Source: Thiotrichaceae bacterium (GTDB lineage: Bacteria; Pseudomonadota; Gammaproteobacteria; Thiotrichales; Thiotrichaceae). From it: a stretch of DNA of 8,083 nucleotides. The stretch spans positions 1 to 8,083 of the forward strand of contig WGBH01000434.1 of assembly GCA_015494435.1 (NCBI GenBank), given 5' to 3'. Below, piece after piece: positions 1 through 6,407 of this stretch. A program made the position numbers and the translations under genes. Numbering within the stretch: position 1 is the stretch's first letter; the number at the start of each line of letters is the position of its first letter. The notes beneath the pieces were generated by a model, which was not told where the DNA came from, did not search any database, and saw nothing but the letters and a program-made list of their open reading frames with translations.

Positions 1-216
1 AGAATATACCGCTTTGAAAAAATGGTTTTAGTTGCATATCCAATGACTGAAAGCTTATATTTGACGATAAAGGGCATGATTATTCACGCAATATATTCTC
101 AATTATTATGTTATACACTCCTTATATTTATGTAAAAATATATTATTGCATATGATAGCATGTGAAAAATTATTACTGTTAGTCGCCCTAAAGTTACCCT
201 TGGAGAGATTCCTAAT
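1..216. other. Leader region without a supported gene
   Basis: This very AT-rich stretch precedes holB. In one + frame the window opens with about nine codons ending in a TAG at 29-31, which could be the very end of an upstream gene, but nothing identifies it. Another frame stays open to a TAA at 133-135 but gives only a low-complexity hydrophobic peptide with no ribosome binding site. An octamer TTGCATAT occurs twice (32-39 and 146-153). I see no convincing -35/-10 pair and no stem-loop terminator. tmk, the frequent upstream neighbour of holB, is not in these bases and may lie further left. Confidence 0.5.
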
Positions 217-1164
217 ATGATACATGCATGGCATCAAAAGAGTTGGGATCAACTGGTTATCGCACGTAATACTAAACATTTACCACATGCGATTTTAATC
301 TCGGGGGAAAAAGGTACAGGAAGACAGGTATTTGCAGAAGCTTTAGTCAATAGTCTTCTATGCGAGTCTCCCTTAGAGAATTATCATGCCTGTGGTAAAT
401 GTAAAGGCTGTTGTGTTAGGAATGCGGATGTCCATCCAGATTATTTTCAAATAGGGATTGAAGCAAATAAAACACAGATTTTAATTGATCAAATTCGTGA
501 ACTTAATGATTTTCTTCACATGAGTCAGAGCTATTTAGCTAGCCGTGTTGCTTTTATAAATCCTGCTGAAGCGCTCAATATTAATGCGGCGAATAGTTTG
601 CTTAAATCATTAGAAGAACCCGCGAATAATAGTGTTATTGTTTTGTTAACGGCACAATTATCCACCTTGTTACCAACGATTAAAAGTCGTTGTCAGATAT
701 TACATTTAGCGACACCTAGCAAAGTAATGGCATTGCAATGGTTATCTCAGCAATCCATACAGCATCCGCCTGAAGAGTTACTTGAAATGTCCAGTGGTAA
801 ACCATTATATGCTTTAGCACTTGATAATGCAGAGCATTTTCAGCGTAGGAATGAGTTTGCTAATGATCTATTAGCTGTGATTAAGCAGCAACAGTCACTG
901 ACTGAAGCGTCTAAAAAATGGCAAAAAGAATCAAAAGATGAGCTACTTAGCTGGCAGATACATTGGGTGCAACAATTAATTAAATACCCTTTTAATACAG
1001 GTGAACCAGAATCTATTTTACAAATTCCCAACCTTGTTGATAGTGCTAAGTTATGGCAATTATATGATCAATTGATAAAACTTAGGCGCTTAGCCCATAC
1101 ATCGTTAAATGCTCAATTATTTATTGAAAGCATGTTATTATTATGGATAAAACTTGAAGAATAA
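217..1164 (+). CDS. holB: DNA polymerase III subunit delta' (clamp loader)
   Basis: HolB is the delta' subunit of the clamp-loader complex, which opens and loads the beta sliding clamp onto primed DNA during replication. The 315-residue product has the N-terminal AAA+ layout: a degenerate P-loop GEKGTGRQ at 30-37, where the usual Lys is Arg; a cysteine cluster (C49, C59, C62, C65/C66) typical of the zinc module; LEEP at 132-135; and the SRC arginine-finger motif at 157-159. The weak P-loop is expected, because delta' does not hydrolyse ATP in the families studied. The helical C-terminal part is divergent, as usual. The ATG at 217 has GGAGAG (202-207) nine bases upstream. pilZ starts 20 bases after the stop, an arrangement common in gammaproteobacteria. 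The identification is firm; a paralogous DnaX is excluded by the short length and the degenerate P-loop. Confidence 0.95.
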   Translation: MIHAWHQKSWDQLVIARNTKHLPHAILISGEKGTGRQVFAEALVNSLLCESPLENYHACGKCKGCCVRNADVHPDYFQIGIEANKTQILIDQIRELNDFLHMSQSYLASRVAFINPAEALNINAANSLLKSLEEPANNSVIVLLTAQLSTLLPTIKSRCQILHLATPSKVMALQWLSQQSIQHPPEELLEMSSGKPLYALALDNAEHFQRRNEFANDLLAVIKQQQSLTEASKKWQKESKDELLSWQIHWVQQLIKYPFNTGEPESILQIPNLVDSAKLWQLYDQLIKLRRLAHTSLNAQLFIESMLLLWIKLEE

Positions 1165-1184
1165 CAAGACGCTAGGACACTTCC

Positions 1185-1523
1185 ATGGATAATCAACAAC
1201 ATAATGTTTTACCATTAACGATACAAAATAGAACCGCTTTGCACGCTACTTATATGCCTTTTTTAAAAGGAGGCGGTTTATTTGTTCCAACTGATGATGA
1301 TTATTGTTTTGGTGATGAAGTGATTGTTATTACAAGCATTGTTTATCTGGATAAAAAAATAGCAATCCCTGGTAAAGTGGTTTGGATTGCTCCTAAAAGT
1401 GGCTCAAATAGTGCAGGGGTGGGTGTCAGTTTTTTTGGTCCGACACAAATGAAAATCAAATTAGCCATAGAATCTATTTTGGGTGAATTAGCCAAAAAAC
1501 CTGCATTGACTCATAATTACTAG
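1185..1523 (+). CDS. pilZ: Type IV pilus assembly protein PilZ
   Basis: This 112-residue protein is a single PilZ domain of the short type first known from type IV pilus biogenesis, where family members work in the cytoplasm with the PilB extension ATPase and regulatory partners such as FimX. Recognisable features are LPLTIQNRTALHATYMPF near 9-26, GGGLFVP at 29-35, the strand around GKVVWIAPK near 63-71 and AGVGVSFF near 77-84. The RxxxR and D/NxSxxG residues that bind cyclic di-GMP in canonical PilZ domains are absent: the second motif is occupied by GGLFVP. This matches the known non-binding PilZ orthologues. The ATG has AGGA at 1174-1177, seven bases upstream. The gene sits 20 bases after holB and is probably cotranscribed with it. 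No other pilus gene lies in the window. Confidence 0.92.
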   Translation: MDNQQHNVLPLTIQNRTALHATYMPFLKGGGLFVPTDDDYCFGDEVIVITSIVYLDKKIAIPGKVVWIAPKSGSNSAGVGVSFFGPTQMKIKLAIESILGELAKKPALTHNY

Positions 1524-1571
1524 AAAATTCAGGTACACTCTGCAATATTTTTTAAAATGCGGATTATCTTT

Positions 1572-2351
1572 ATGCTGACTGATTCTCACTGCCACCTTGA
1601 TAAAATAAAATTAAATCACTTTGATAATGATTTTAACACCCTAATTGCCGCCGCCACAGATATGGGGGTTGGGCGTTTTCTTTGTGTATGTATTGATTTA
1701 GAGCACTTTGATGATGTACTCCAAATAGCAAAGAATTACCCACAAATCTATTGCTCCGTTGGTGTGCATCCAACTAGTGAAGGCGTACAAGAGCCGAGTG
1801 TTAATGATTTAGTTGAATTAGCAATGCATAATCAAAAAATTATTGCGATTGGCGAAACGGGGTTAGATTATTTTCATATCAGTGATGAAGACAAAGATAT
1901 GGAATGGCAACGGAATCGTTTTCGCGTGCATATTAAAGCAGCGCAACAAAGCAATAAGCCACTGATTATTCATATGCGTTCTGCTAAGGATGATACGTTG
2001 AAAATACTGGCAGAGGAGGGTGCTGATGCCATCGGTGGTGTGATGCACTGCTTTGCTGAAGATTGGGAAACAGCAAAAAAAGCCATTGACCTAAATTTCC
2101 ATATATCTTTCTCAGGCATTGTTACTTTCAATAGTGCTAAAGAACTTCAATATGTTGCTCAAAAAGTTCCAGAAGATCGACTGTTAATTGAAACAGATTC
2201 TCCATGGCTAGCACCTGTTCCGAAGCGTGGTAAATCGAATCAGCCCGCCTATGTTAAATACGTTGCAGAAAAAGTAGCAGAATTACGCGGTGATAGTTAT
2301 GAACATATTGCAAAAATTTCCAGTGAAAATTTTGAGCGTTTATTTTTTTAA
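1572..2351 (+). CDS. ycfH: TatD-family metal-dependent hydrolase (YcfH-like)
   Basis: This 259-residue TIM-barrel protein belongs to the TatD family, whose studied members are cytoplasmic metal-dependent DNases/exonucleases. The metal-binding residues are all visible: H6 and H8 in DSHCHLD, E95 in GETGLDYF, H134 in LIIHMRSA, H159 in GGVMHCF and D209 in IETDSPWLAP. The stretch from GGVMHCF to KRGKSNQPAYV is especially close to YcfH, and the position after holB-pilZ supports that orthology rather than TatD proper. An in-frame ATG at 1557 would add five residues (MRIIF). I prefer 1572 because family members begin at M-L-x-DSHCHLD; neither ATG has a clear Shine-Dalgarno. The biological substrate of YcfH is not well settled, so 'DNase' is a family-level statement. 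Confidence 0.93.
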   Translation: MLTDSHCHLDKIKLNHFDNDFNTLIAAATDMGVGRFLCVCIDLEHFDDVLQIAKNYPQIYCSVGVHPTSEGVQEPSVNDLVELAMHNQKIIAIGETGLDYFHISDEDKDMEWQRNRFRVHIKAAQQSNKPLIIHMRSAKDDTLKILAEEGADAIGGVMHCFAEDWETAKKAIDLNFHISFSGIVTFNSAKELQYVAQKVPEDRLLIETDSPWLAPVPKRGKSNQPAYVKYVAEKVAELRGDSYEHIAKISSENFERLFF

Positions 2352-2365
2352 TTTTGGTACATTAT

Positions 2366-2818
2366 GTGTCATTTAATAAATCATTATGGCTTAAGCTAAA
2401 ATCAAGCAAAGACATTGCTATAATGATAGTGATGGTGCATATTCTAGTACTTATTATCATTCTATTAATGACTGATTCTATTTCTGTTTTTTCCATTTTA
2501 TTGCTTATAATCGTTCTCAGCAGTTCTTGCCTCTATTATTATCAATGGCATGTTATGCATTGTTTAGATAAGTCTATTCTGGAGTTGAAAATTAATGCTT
2601 TAGGCGATTGGTCTGTGCTTATTTATAGCGATAAATGGATAAAGGTCGATCTTCTTTGTCATAGTTTTGTCAGTCCATATTTAATTATTTTAAATTTTTC
2701 TTCAGTTGATTCAAACGGTTATATCGTATTAATAACAAAAAACATGTTTCATAAGGATGAATTTCGTCATCTAAGAGTACGCTTAAAGACGGCAGAATGC
2801 GTCAGTAAGTCTAAGTAG
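2366..2818 (+). CDS. YgfX-like inner-membrane protein
   Basis: The product (150 residues from a GTG at 2366) has a short basic N-terminus, two membrane helices at about 17-35 and 39-58, and a small C-terminal domain. The pattern L-x-LKSSKD, then GDW at 80-82, FVSPYLIILNF near 101-111 and DEFRHLRVRLK near 131-141 matches what I know of the YgfX family. E. coli YgfX (CptA) was reported as a membrane toxin partner of SdhE that affects cell division; no sdhE-like gene is visible here, so that role is not implied. No ATG fits the frame: candidates are TTG at 2354 (two bases after the ycfH stop) and GTG at 2366, neither with a Shine-Dalgarno. Translational coupling to ycfH is likely. An upstream in-frame TGA at 2333-2335 limits the start. 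Many lysines and hydrophobic residues make it more divergent than its neighbours. Confidence 0.72.
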   Translation: MSFNKSLWLKLKSSKDIAIMIVMVHILVLIIILLMTDSISVFSILLLIIVLSSSCLYYYQWHVMHCLDKSILELKINALGDWSVLIYSDKWIKVDLLCHSFVSPYLIILNFSSVDSNGYIVLITKNMFHKDEFRHLRVRLKTAECVSKSK

Positions 2819-2875
2819 CAATTTTCTATATCAGTCAAATTATTTTGTATAAAAAAGTAGCAGTTCAATTGTTTT

Positions 2876-2904
2876 TTGTATTGCGAAATGGATAACAATA
2901 TAGT
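2876..2904 (+). promoter_or_regulatory. Candidate sigma-70-type promoter
   Basis: TTGTAT (2876-2881) and TATAGT (2899-2904) are separated by 17 bases. The -10 matches the consensus at five of six positions, the -35 at only three. The element lies in the 168-base gap between the YgfX-like gene and the next gene, where a separate promoter would be expected. In AT-rich DNA such matches occur by chance, so this is tentative. Confidence 0.35.
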
Positions 2905-2971
2905 ATTAATGGGGTTCTACACGAATCATTTAATCTCAGCAGAAATTTTTTTTATGGTATTTTTGCTGTTT

Positions 2972-2978
2972 AGGGGGG
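2972..2978 (+). promoter_or_regulatory. Shine-Dalgarno that fixes the start at 2987
   Basis: AGGGGGG lies eight bases upstream of ATG 2987. It is the strongest purine-rich site near any start in this part of the window and decides between this ATG and several earlier in-frame starts (TTG 2876, ATG 2888, 2909 and 2954), none of which has such a site. Confidence 0.7.
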
Positions 2979-2986
2979 TTTTTGAT

Positions 2987-3298
2987 ATGAGTTTACAGGA
3001 TCTACAGTTTGATCAAACTATACAGTCTAACTTTATAAAAGCGTCTCCTGATGAGTTGCGAGAACAAATTCTTAAAGAAGATAAAAAAAAGCGACAGAGG
3101 CTCTTCTTGTTTTCTTGTTTGATTATCGCTCTCTTTATGGCTCTTATAACGCTATCGATACTCAATACTAATATAATACAAGATCCTCAGCTGGTTAATA
3201 ATGTTGATTTATTATTAAGCAGTGAAGAAATTAGCTTTTATAAAAAAATGGAATTTTATCAGTGGCTTAACTTGGCGGTAGCAGAGCAAGCTCAATAA
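2987..3298 (+). CDS. Small single-pass membrane protein, unassigned
   Basis: I do not recognise a named family. The 103-residue product has a polar N-terminal half (1-32), a basic patch KKKRQR at 33-38, one hydrophobic helix at about 39-59, and a 44-residue tail ending in an acidic/aromatic segment (NNVDLLLSSEEISFYKKMEFYQWL, residues 71-94, quoted as positions with key residues D74, E80, E81, F84, E89, W93). The basic patch before the helix predicts a cytoplasmic N-terminus and periplasmic tail. From memory, short proteins with a similar 'DLLLS-E-FY-EFY-WL' tail sit beside DUF3106 genes in other gammaproteobacteria, sometimes next to an extracytoplasmic-function sigma factor, which would suggest an anti-sigma-like or envelope role; that is inference only. 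The DUF3106 gene starts 23 bases downstream, so the two are probably cotranscribed. The longer 140-residue reading from TTG 2876 is not supported. Confidence 0.7.
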   Translation: MSLQDLQFDQTIQSNFIKASPDELREQILKEDKKKRQRLFLFSCLIIALFMALITLSILNTNIIQDPQLVNNVDLLLSSEEISFYKKMEFYQWLNLAVAEQAQ

Positions 3299-3321
3299 AA
3301 TATTTTACGGTACCATTTGAT

Positions 3322-3771
3322 ATGATTAAACTGACTTTAAAACTGATTTTATTTATTTTCATCCTATTTTTCTCTCTCAATACTTTTGCCAGTCCGATTG
3401 ATTGGTTTAAGTTAATGCCAGAGGAACAAAAAATATTACGACCCTATGCAAAAAACTGGTCTACTCTGGATGAAGAGAAACAACATAAATTATACAATAT
3501 CTCTCAAGAATGGTTACAAATGACGCCAGAACAAAAAAAGCGTCTAAAGAAACGTCTAAAAGACTGGAAAAGACTGACACCAACGGCACGTAAGGATATT
3601 AAAAAATGGTTTGAATGGTATCAACAACAACCTGAAGAGGTTAAACAAGAAATTCAGTTGAGAAAGATGTGGTTTCAAAAATTAAGTATAAAAGAACAAA
3701 AAGAAATGGAATTACGTTGGAAACATAGCTCTAAAAGTAACAGTTATGCACAAAAGACGAAAAATCGTTAA
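3322..3771 (+). CDS. Secreted DUF3106-like tryptophan-repeat protein
   Basis: The 149-residue product begins with a Sec signal peptide: K3 and K7, a hydrophobic core at about 8-19, and likely cleavage after A23 (TFA/S). The mature part resembles what I know as DUF3106, a family of unknown function. It is built on a repeat of about 18 residues, W-x2-L/M-x-PEEQ-like, with tryptophans at 28, 46, 64, 82, 99, 117 and 133. It is predicted to be all helical and highly charged, rich in Lys, Glu and Gln, and is probably periplasmic since there is no lipobox or second membrane segment. The lysine-rich C-terminus (from about 134) falls outside the repeats. The ATG has no clear Shine-Dalgarno. The gene follows the small membrane protein by 23 bases and ends 23 bases before the convergent lgt stop. 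No enzymatic motif is visible. Confidence 0.78.
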   Translation: MIKLTLKLILFIFILFFSLNTFASPIDWFKLMPEEQKILRPYAKNWSTLDEEKQHKLYNISQEWLQMTPEQKKRLKKRLKDWKRLTPTARKDIKKWFEWYQQQPEEVKQEIQLRKMWFQKLSIKEQKEMELRWKHSSKSNSYAQKTKNR

Positions 3772-3794
3772 ATAAGCAGGAAGATATAACAAAT

Positions 3795-4574
3795 CTAACC
3801 TTTTTTTCTTATTGCTAAAATAATGAGTAATAGACCCATTAAGATAAAAGGAATACTCAATAACTGACCTGTATTTAACCAAAGTTCAGAGTAATAAGCT
3901 TCTTGTTTTGATTTTACAAATTCAATCAAAAGGCGAGCTATAAATACAAAACTTAATAATATACCAAACAACATGCCTGCTTTGTCTTTGATTTTAGTTG
4001 TTTTATAAAGCCAAAACAGAACAATAAAAATAAATAAGTAGGACAAGGCTTCATAGACTTGAGTTGGGTGGCGTGGCAAGGCATCAACACGTTCGAAAAT
4101 AACCGCCCAAGGTACTGTGGTTGGTATACCAACAATTTCTGAATTAAATAAATTTCCAGTACGAATAAAGGTTGCAAGTAGAGCGGTAGGAATAGCCAGC
4201 CTATCTAGTAGCCAAAGATAAGAATATTCCTTACTGCGCTTAAATAGATACAAGCCAATCATTGCACCAATAGCGCCGCCATGACTTGCTAAGCCTCCTT
4301 CCCATATTTTCAAAATTTTGATGGGATTATTAAAATAATAACTAGGATCATAGAAAATAACATGTGCCAAACGTGCGCCTACAATGACACCAATCAGAAG
4401 AAACCAAAGTAATTTATCCAAATCTTCAATATTTTTATGTTCACGTTGAAATATCCACTGCATGATTTGAAAGCCAATAATAAAACCTAGAGCAAACAAT
4501 AAGCCATACCAATGGACTTTTAATGGACCTAATGAGACAAGAATAGGATTAATATCCCATGTAATATAATTCAT
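3795..4574 (-). CDS. lgt: Prolipoprotein diacylglyceryl transferase
   Basis: Lgt transfers diacylglycerol from phosphatidylglycerol to the lipobox cysteine of prolipoproteins in the inner membrane, the first step of lipoprotein maturation. The 259-residue product is a polytopic membrane protein with the family signatures: HWYG (Y23), the SHGG motif with H98, the R138-x2-N141 and E146 motif (FIRTGNLFNSE), RHPTQVYE at 168-175, and R214/E218 in the penultimate helix. These line up with E. coli R143, N146, E151, R239 and E243, so it should be active. It is shorter than the E. coli enzyme (291), mostly through the loop before the RHPTQVYE motif. The start has GGG in the purN stop region (TAAGGG) as a close Shine-Dalgarno, nine bases from purN to the ATG. 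It is the last gene of a purM-purN-lgt unit. Identification is firm. Confidence 0.96.
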   Translation of the reverse strand: MNYITWDINPILVSLGPLKVHWYGLLFALGFIIGFQIMQWIFQREHKNIEDLDKLLWFLLIGVIVGARLAHVIFYDPSYYFNNPIKILKIWEGGLASHGGAIGAMIGLYLFKRSKEYSYLWLLDRLAIPTALLATFIRTGNLFNSEIVGIPTTVPWAVIFERVDALPRHPTQVYEALSYLFIFIVLFWLYKTTKIKDKAGMLFGILLSFVFIARLLIEFVKSKQEAYYSELWLNTGQLLSIPFILMGLLLIILAIRKKG

Positions 4575-4583
4575 TGATAACCC

Positions 4584-5237
4584 TTAATTATTTTCTAGTC
4601 GATACTGTTTTGGTTGTTGAAGATATTGATTATTAATATAAATACGATTAGCTTTTAATTCCACCTGATTATTTACCAGTAATTTAACGGCTTGCGGATA
4701 AATAATATGCTCTATTTGATGTACTCGATTGGATAACGTTTTTTCATTATCACTTTTTTTAACAACAACAAGCCCTTGAATTAAGACAGCTCCTGCGTCT
4801 AGCTCAGGGGTTACAAAATGAACACTTGCTCCATGTTGTGTTGCACCGTCTTCTAATGCACGTTTATGCGTGTTTAATCCACGATATAAGGGAAGTAAGG
4901 ACGGGTGAATATTAATTAATTTTCCACTGTAGTGCATTACAAAATCAGAGGTTAGAATACGCATAAATCCTGCGAGAACAATAATATCAGGGTGGTATTG
5001 ATCAATCACTTTCATTAAGGATTGATCGAATAGTTTACGCGTTGCATAGTGCGTATGATCAATAATATGGGTCTCAATACCTGCTAAGTTAGCTCTTTTT
5101 AGCCCATAGGCATTTGCTTGATTACTGATAACAGCGGTGATTGTTGCTTTAATATTATGAGTGTTAATAGCATCAATAATGGCTTGCAAATTAGAACCAT
5201 TACCTGAAATTAAAACAACAATATGTTTATTCAACAT
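4584..5237 (-). CDS. purN: Phosphoribosylglycinamide formyltransferase 1
   Basis: PurN transfers a formyl group from 10-formyl-tetrahydrofolate to GAR, giving FGAR, step three of de novo purine synthesis in the cytosol. The 217-residue product has the ISGNGSNLQAI phosphate-binding region at 10-20, the catalytic triad N109, H111 and D147 (INIHPSLLP and TPELDAG; equivalent to E. coli N106, H108 and D144), and HGASVHF at 135-141. It is therefore the folate-dependent enzyme, not the formate-dependent PurT. The ATG at 5237 lies inside the 3' end of purM, with an 11-base overlap, so translation is probably coupled; only weak GAAGAA purines precede it. The C-terminal 20 residues are Gln/Asn/Tyr rich and beyond the catalytic fold. 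lgt follows after nine bases. Confidence 0.96.
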   Translation of the reverse strand: MLNKHIVVLISGNGSNLQAIIDAINTHNIKATITAVISNQANAYGLKRANLAGIETHIIDHTHYATRKLFDQSLMKVIDQYHPDIIVLAGFMRILTSDFVMHYSGKLINIHPSLLPLYRGLNTHKRALEDGATQHGASVHFVTPELDAGAVLIQGLVVVKKSDNEKTLSNRVHQIEHIIYPQAVKLLVNNQVELKANRIYINNQYLQQPKQYRLENN

Positions 5238-6291
5238 ATTCTACATACGCTTCTTCGTTGTTTGTGTCGGAGGCGACGATATTGCCAATAATCCAACTGC
5301 TCATCCCTTGTAAGCGAATGGCATTGATTATTTCTTCAGCTTCTGAGTCAGTTACGGCAAGAACCATTCCAATACCACAATTAAAGGTTCGTAACATTTC
5401 TGCTTCTTCAATATTGCCTTGTTGTTGTAGCCAATTAAATATTTCAGGTCGATTCCAACTACTTAGGTCAATGATTGCTTTGCTTTTAACAGGAAGAACT
5501 CGGGGTAAATTCTCCGTCAAACCGCCACCTGTAATATGAGCGACAGCATGAATATCAAATTGTTTTAACAGTTGTAATATGGGTTTAACATAAATATTAG
5601 TGGGCTTTAAGAGTGCTTCGCCTAATGATATTTTATACTCATTTTCTCCAATGGTATCTTTTAAAGACGCTTCGCTGATTTCTAATACCTTGCGTATTAA
5701 AGAATAGCCATTTGAATGTGGACCTGATGATTCCATACCAATAAGAACATCACCGTATTGTATATTGCTTTGGTCTAGTATTCGCTCACGCTCAACCACT
5801 CCAACAGAAAAACCTGCGAGGTCGAAATCACTGCCTGGGTACATACCTGGCATTTCAGCGGTTTCACCACCAATTAAAGAAGCACTTGCCTGTTCGCACC
5901 CATCGGCAATTCCTTTGATTACATCTTCTGCTATATCATTGTCTAGTTTACCTGTTGCATAATAATCAAGAAAAAATAAAGGTTCAGCGCCCATGACAAT
6001 AATATCGTTGACACACATAGCAACAAGATCAATACCAATGGTATCGTACTGTTTTGCTTCAATCGCTAATTTTAGTTTTGTGCCAACCCCATCCGTTCCA
6101 GAAACTAAAACAGGATTATCATATTTTGTGGGTATTGACATCAGTGCGCCAAAACCACCGATATTGCCAAGTACTTCAGGGCGTTTAGTGCGTAAAGTAT
6201 GGGGTTTAATGCGGTCAATTAATGCATTACCGGTATCAATATCAACACCAGAGTCTCGATAAGTTAAGGAGGTCTTGTTTTGCTCAGACAT
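5227..6291 (-). CDS. purM: Phosphoribosylformylglycinamidine cyclo-ligase
   Basis: PurM (AIR synthetase) closes the imidazole ring: FGAM plus ATP gives AIR, step five of de novo purine synthesis. The 354-residue product, a little longer than E. coli PurM (345), carries SGTDGVGTK at 64-72, VNDI at 94-97, GGETAEMPG at 141-149, SSGPHSNGYSL at 178-188, HITGGG at 242-247 and NCGIGM at 304-309. The only available start is the ATG at 6289-6291: going upstream in frame there is no ATG, GTG or TTG before a TGA. An AGG sits 12 bases upstream and no good Shine-Dalgarno is nearer. purN overlaps its end by 11 bases and lgt follows. recQ is divergent across 116 bases. Identification is firm. Confidence 0.97.
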   Translation of the reverse strand: MSEQNKTSLTYRDSGVDIDTGNALIDRIKPHTLRTKRPEVLGNIGGFGALMSIPTKYDNPVLVSGTDGVGTKLKLAIEAKQYDTIGIDLVAMCVNDIIVMGAEPLFFLDYYATGKLDNDIAEDVIKGIADGCEQASASLIGGETAEMPGMYPGSDFDLAGFSVGVVERERILDQSNIQYGDVLIGMESSGPHSNGYSLIRKVLEISEASLKDTIGENEYKISLGEALLKPTNIYVKPILQLLKQFDIHAVAHITGGGLTENLPRVLPVKSKAIIDLSSWNRPEIFNWLQQQGNIEEAEMLRTFNCGIGMVLAVTDSEAEEIINAIRLQGMSSWIIGNIVASDTNNEEAYVEYVE

Positions 6292-6357
6292 ACGGGAGGG
6301 AAACCTGTAGGTAAAAATGGAAGTTCAATTCTAGCATATTCTTAGAAATTCGCTAAT

Positions 6358-6383
6358 ATTACCTCGGTAAGTTGCGAGGTAAT
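6358..6383. promoter_or_regulatory. Perfect 9-bp inverted repeat between purM and recQ
   Basis: ATTACCTCG (6358-6366) and CGAGGTAAT (6375-6383) are perfect inverted copies around an eight-base centre (GTAAGTTG). The element lies in the divergent region, 67 bases upstream of the purM ATG and 24 bases upstream of the recQ ATG. As DNA it could be an operator for a dimeric regulator; as RNA on the recQ transcript it would form a nine-pair stem in the leader. There is no run of T after either arm, so it does not look like a terminator. It is not the E. coli PurR consensus. The function is inference. Confidence 0.6.
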
Positions 6384-6407
6384 TATCAAAATATAAAAAA
6401 GATAACT

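Noticed and set aside
1..135. Open frame at the left edge with an ATG at 22
   Set aside because: It encodes a short hydrophobic, low-complexity peptide with no Shine-Dalgarno and no recognisable similarity.
2891..2900. GGATAACAATA resembles the core of the E. coli lac operator
   Set aside because: Only half of the site is present, the other half does not match, and there is no lac-type gene nearby; chance in AT-rich DNA.
2876..2986. N-terminal extension of the small membrane protein from TTG 2876
   Set aside because: Earlier starts lack ribosome binding sites, while ATG 2987 has AGGGGGG eight bases before it; the extra residues look like translated intergenic sequence.
5258..5539. + strand open frames opposite purM (also 5765-5962 and 5993-6262)
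   Set aside because: They are antisense shadows of purM, with no ribosome binding sites and no family signature.
6265..6273. Perfect Shine-Dalgarno-like TAAGGAGGT on the + strand
   Set aside because: It lies inside purM codons on the other strand, and the only following start (TTG 6275) is too close and gives a 12-codon frame.
6329..6347. TTCTA/TAGAA inverted repeat next to the longer palindrome
   Set aside because: Five-base arms with a nine-base gap are expected by chance in AT-rich sequence.
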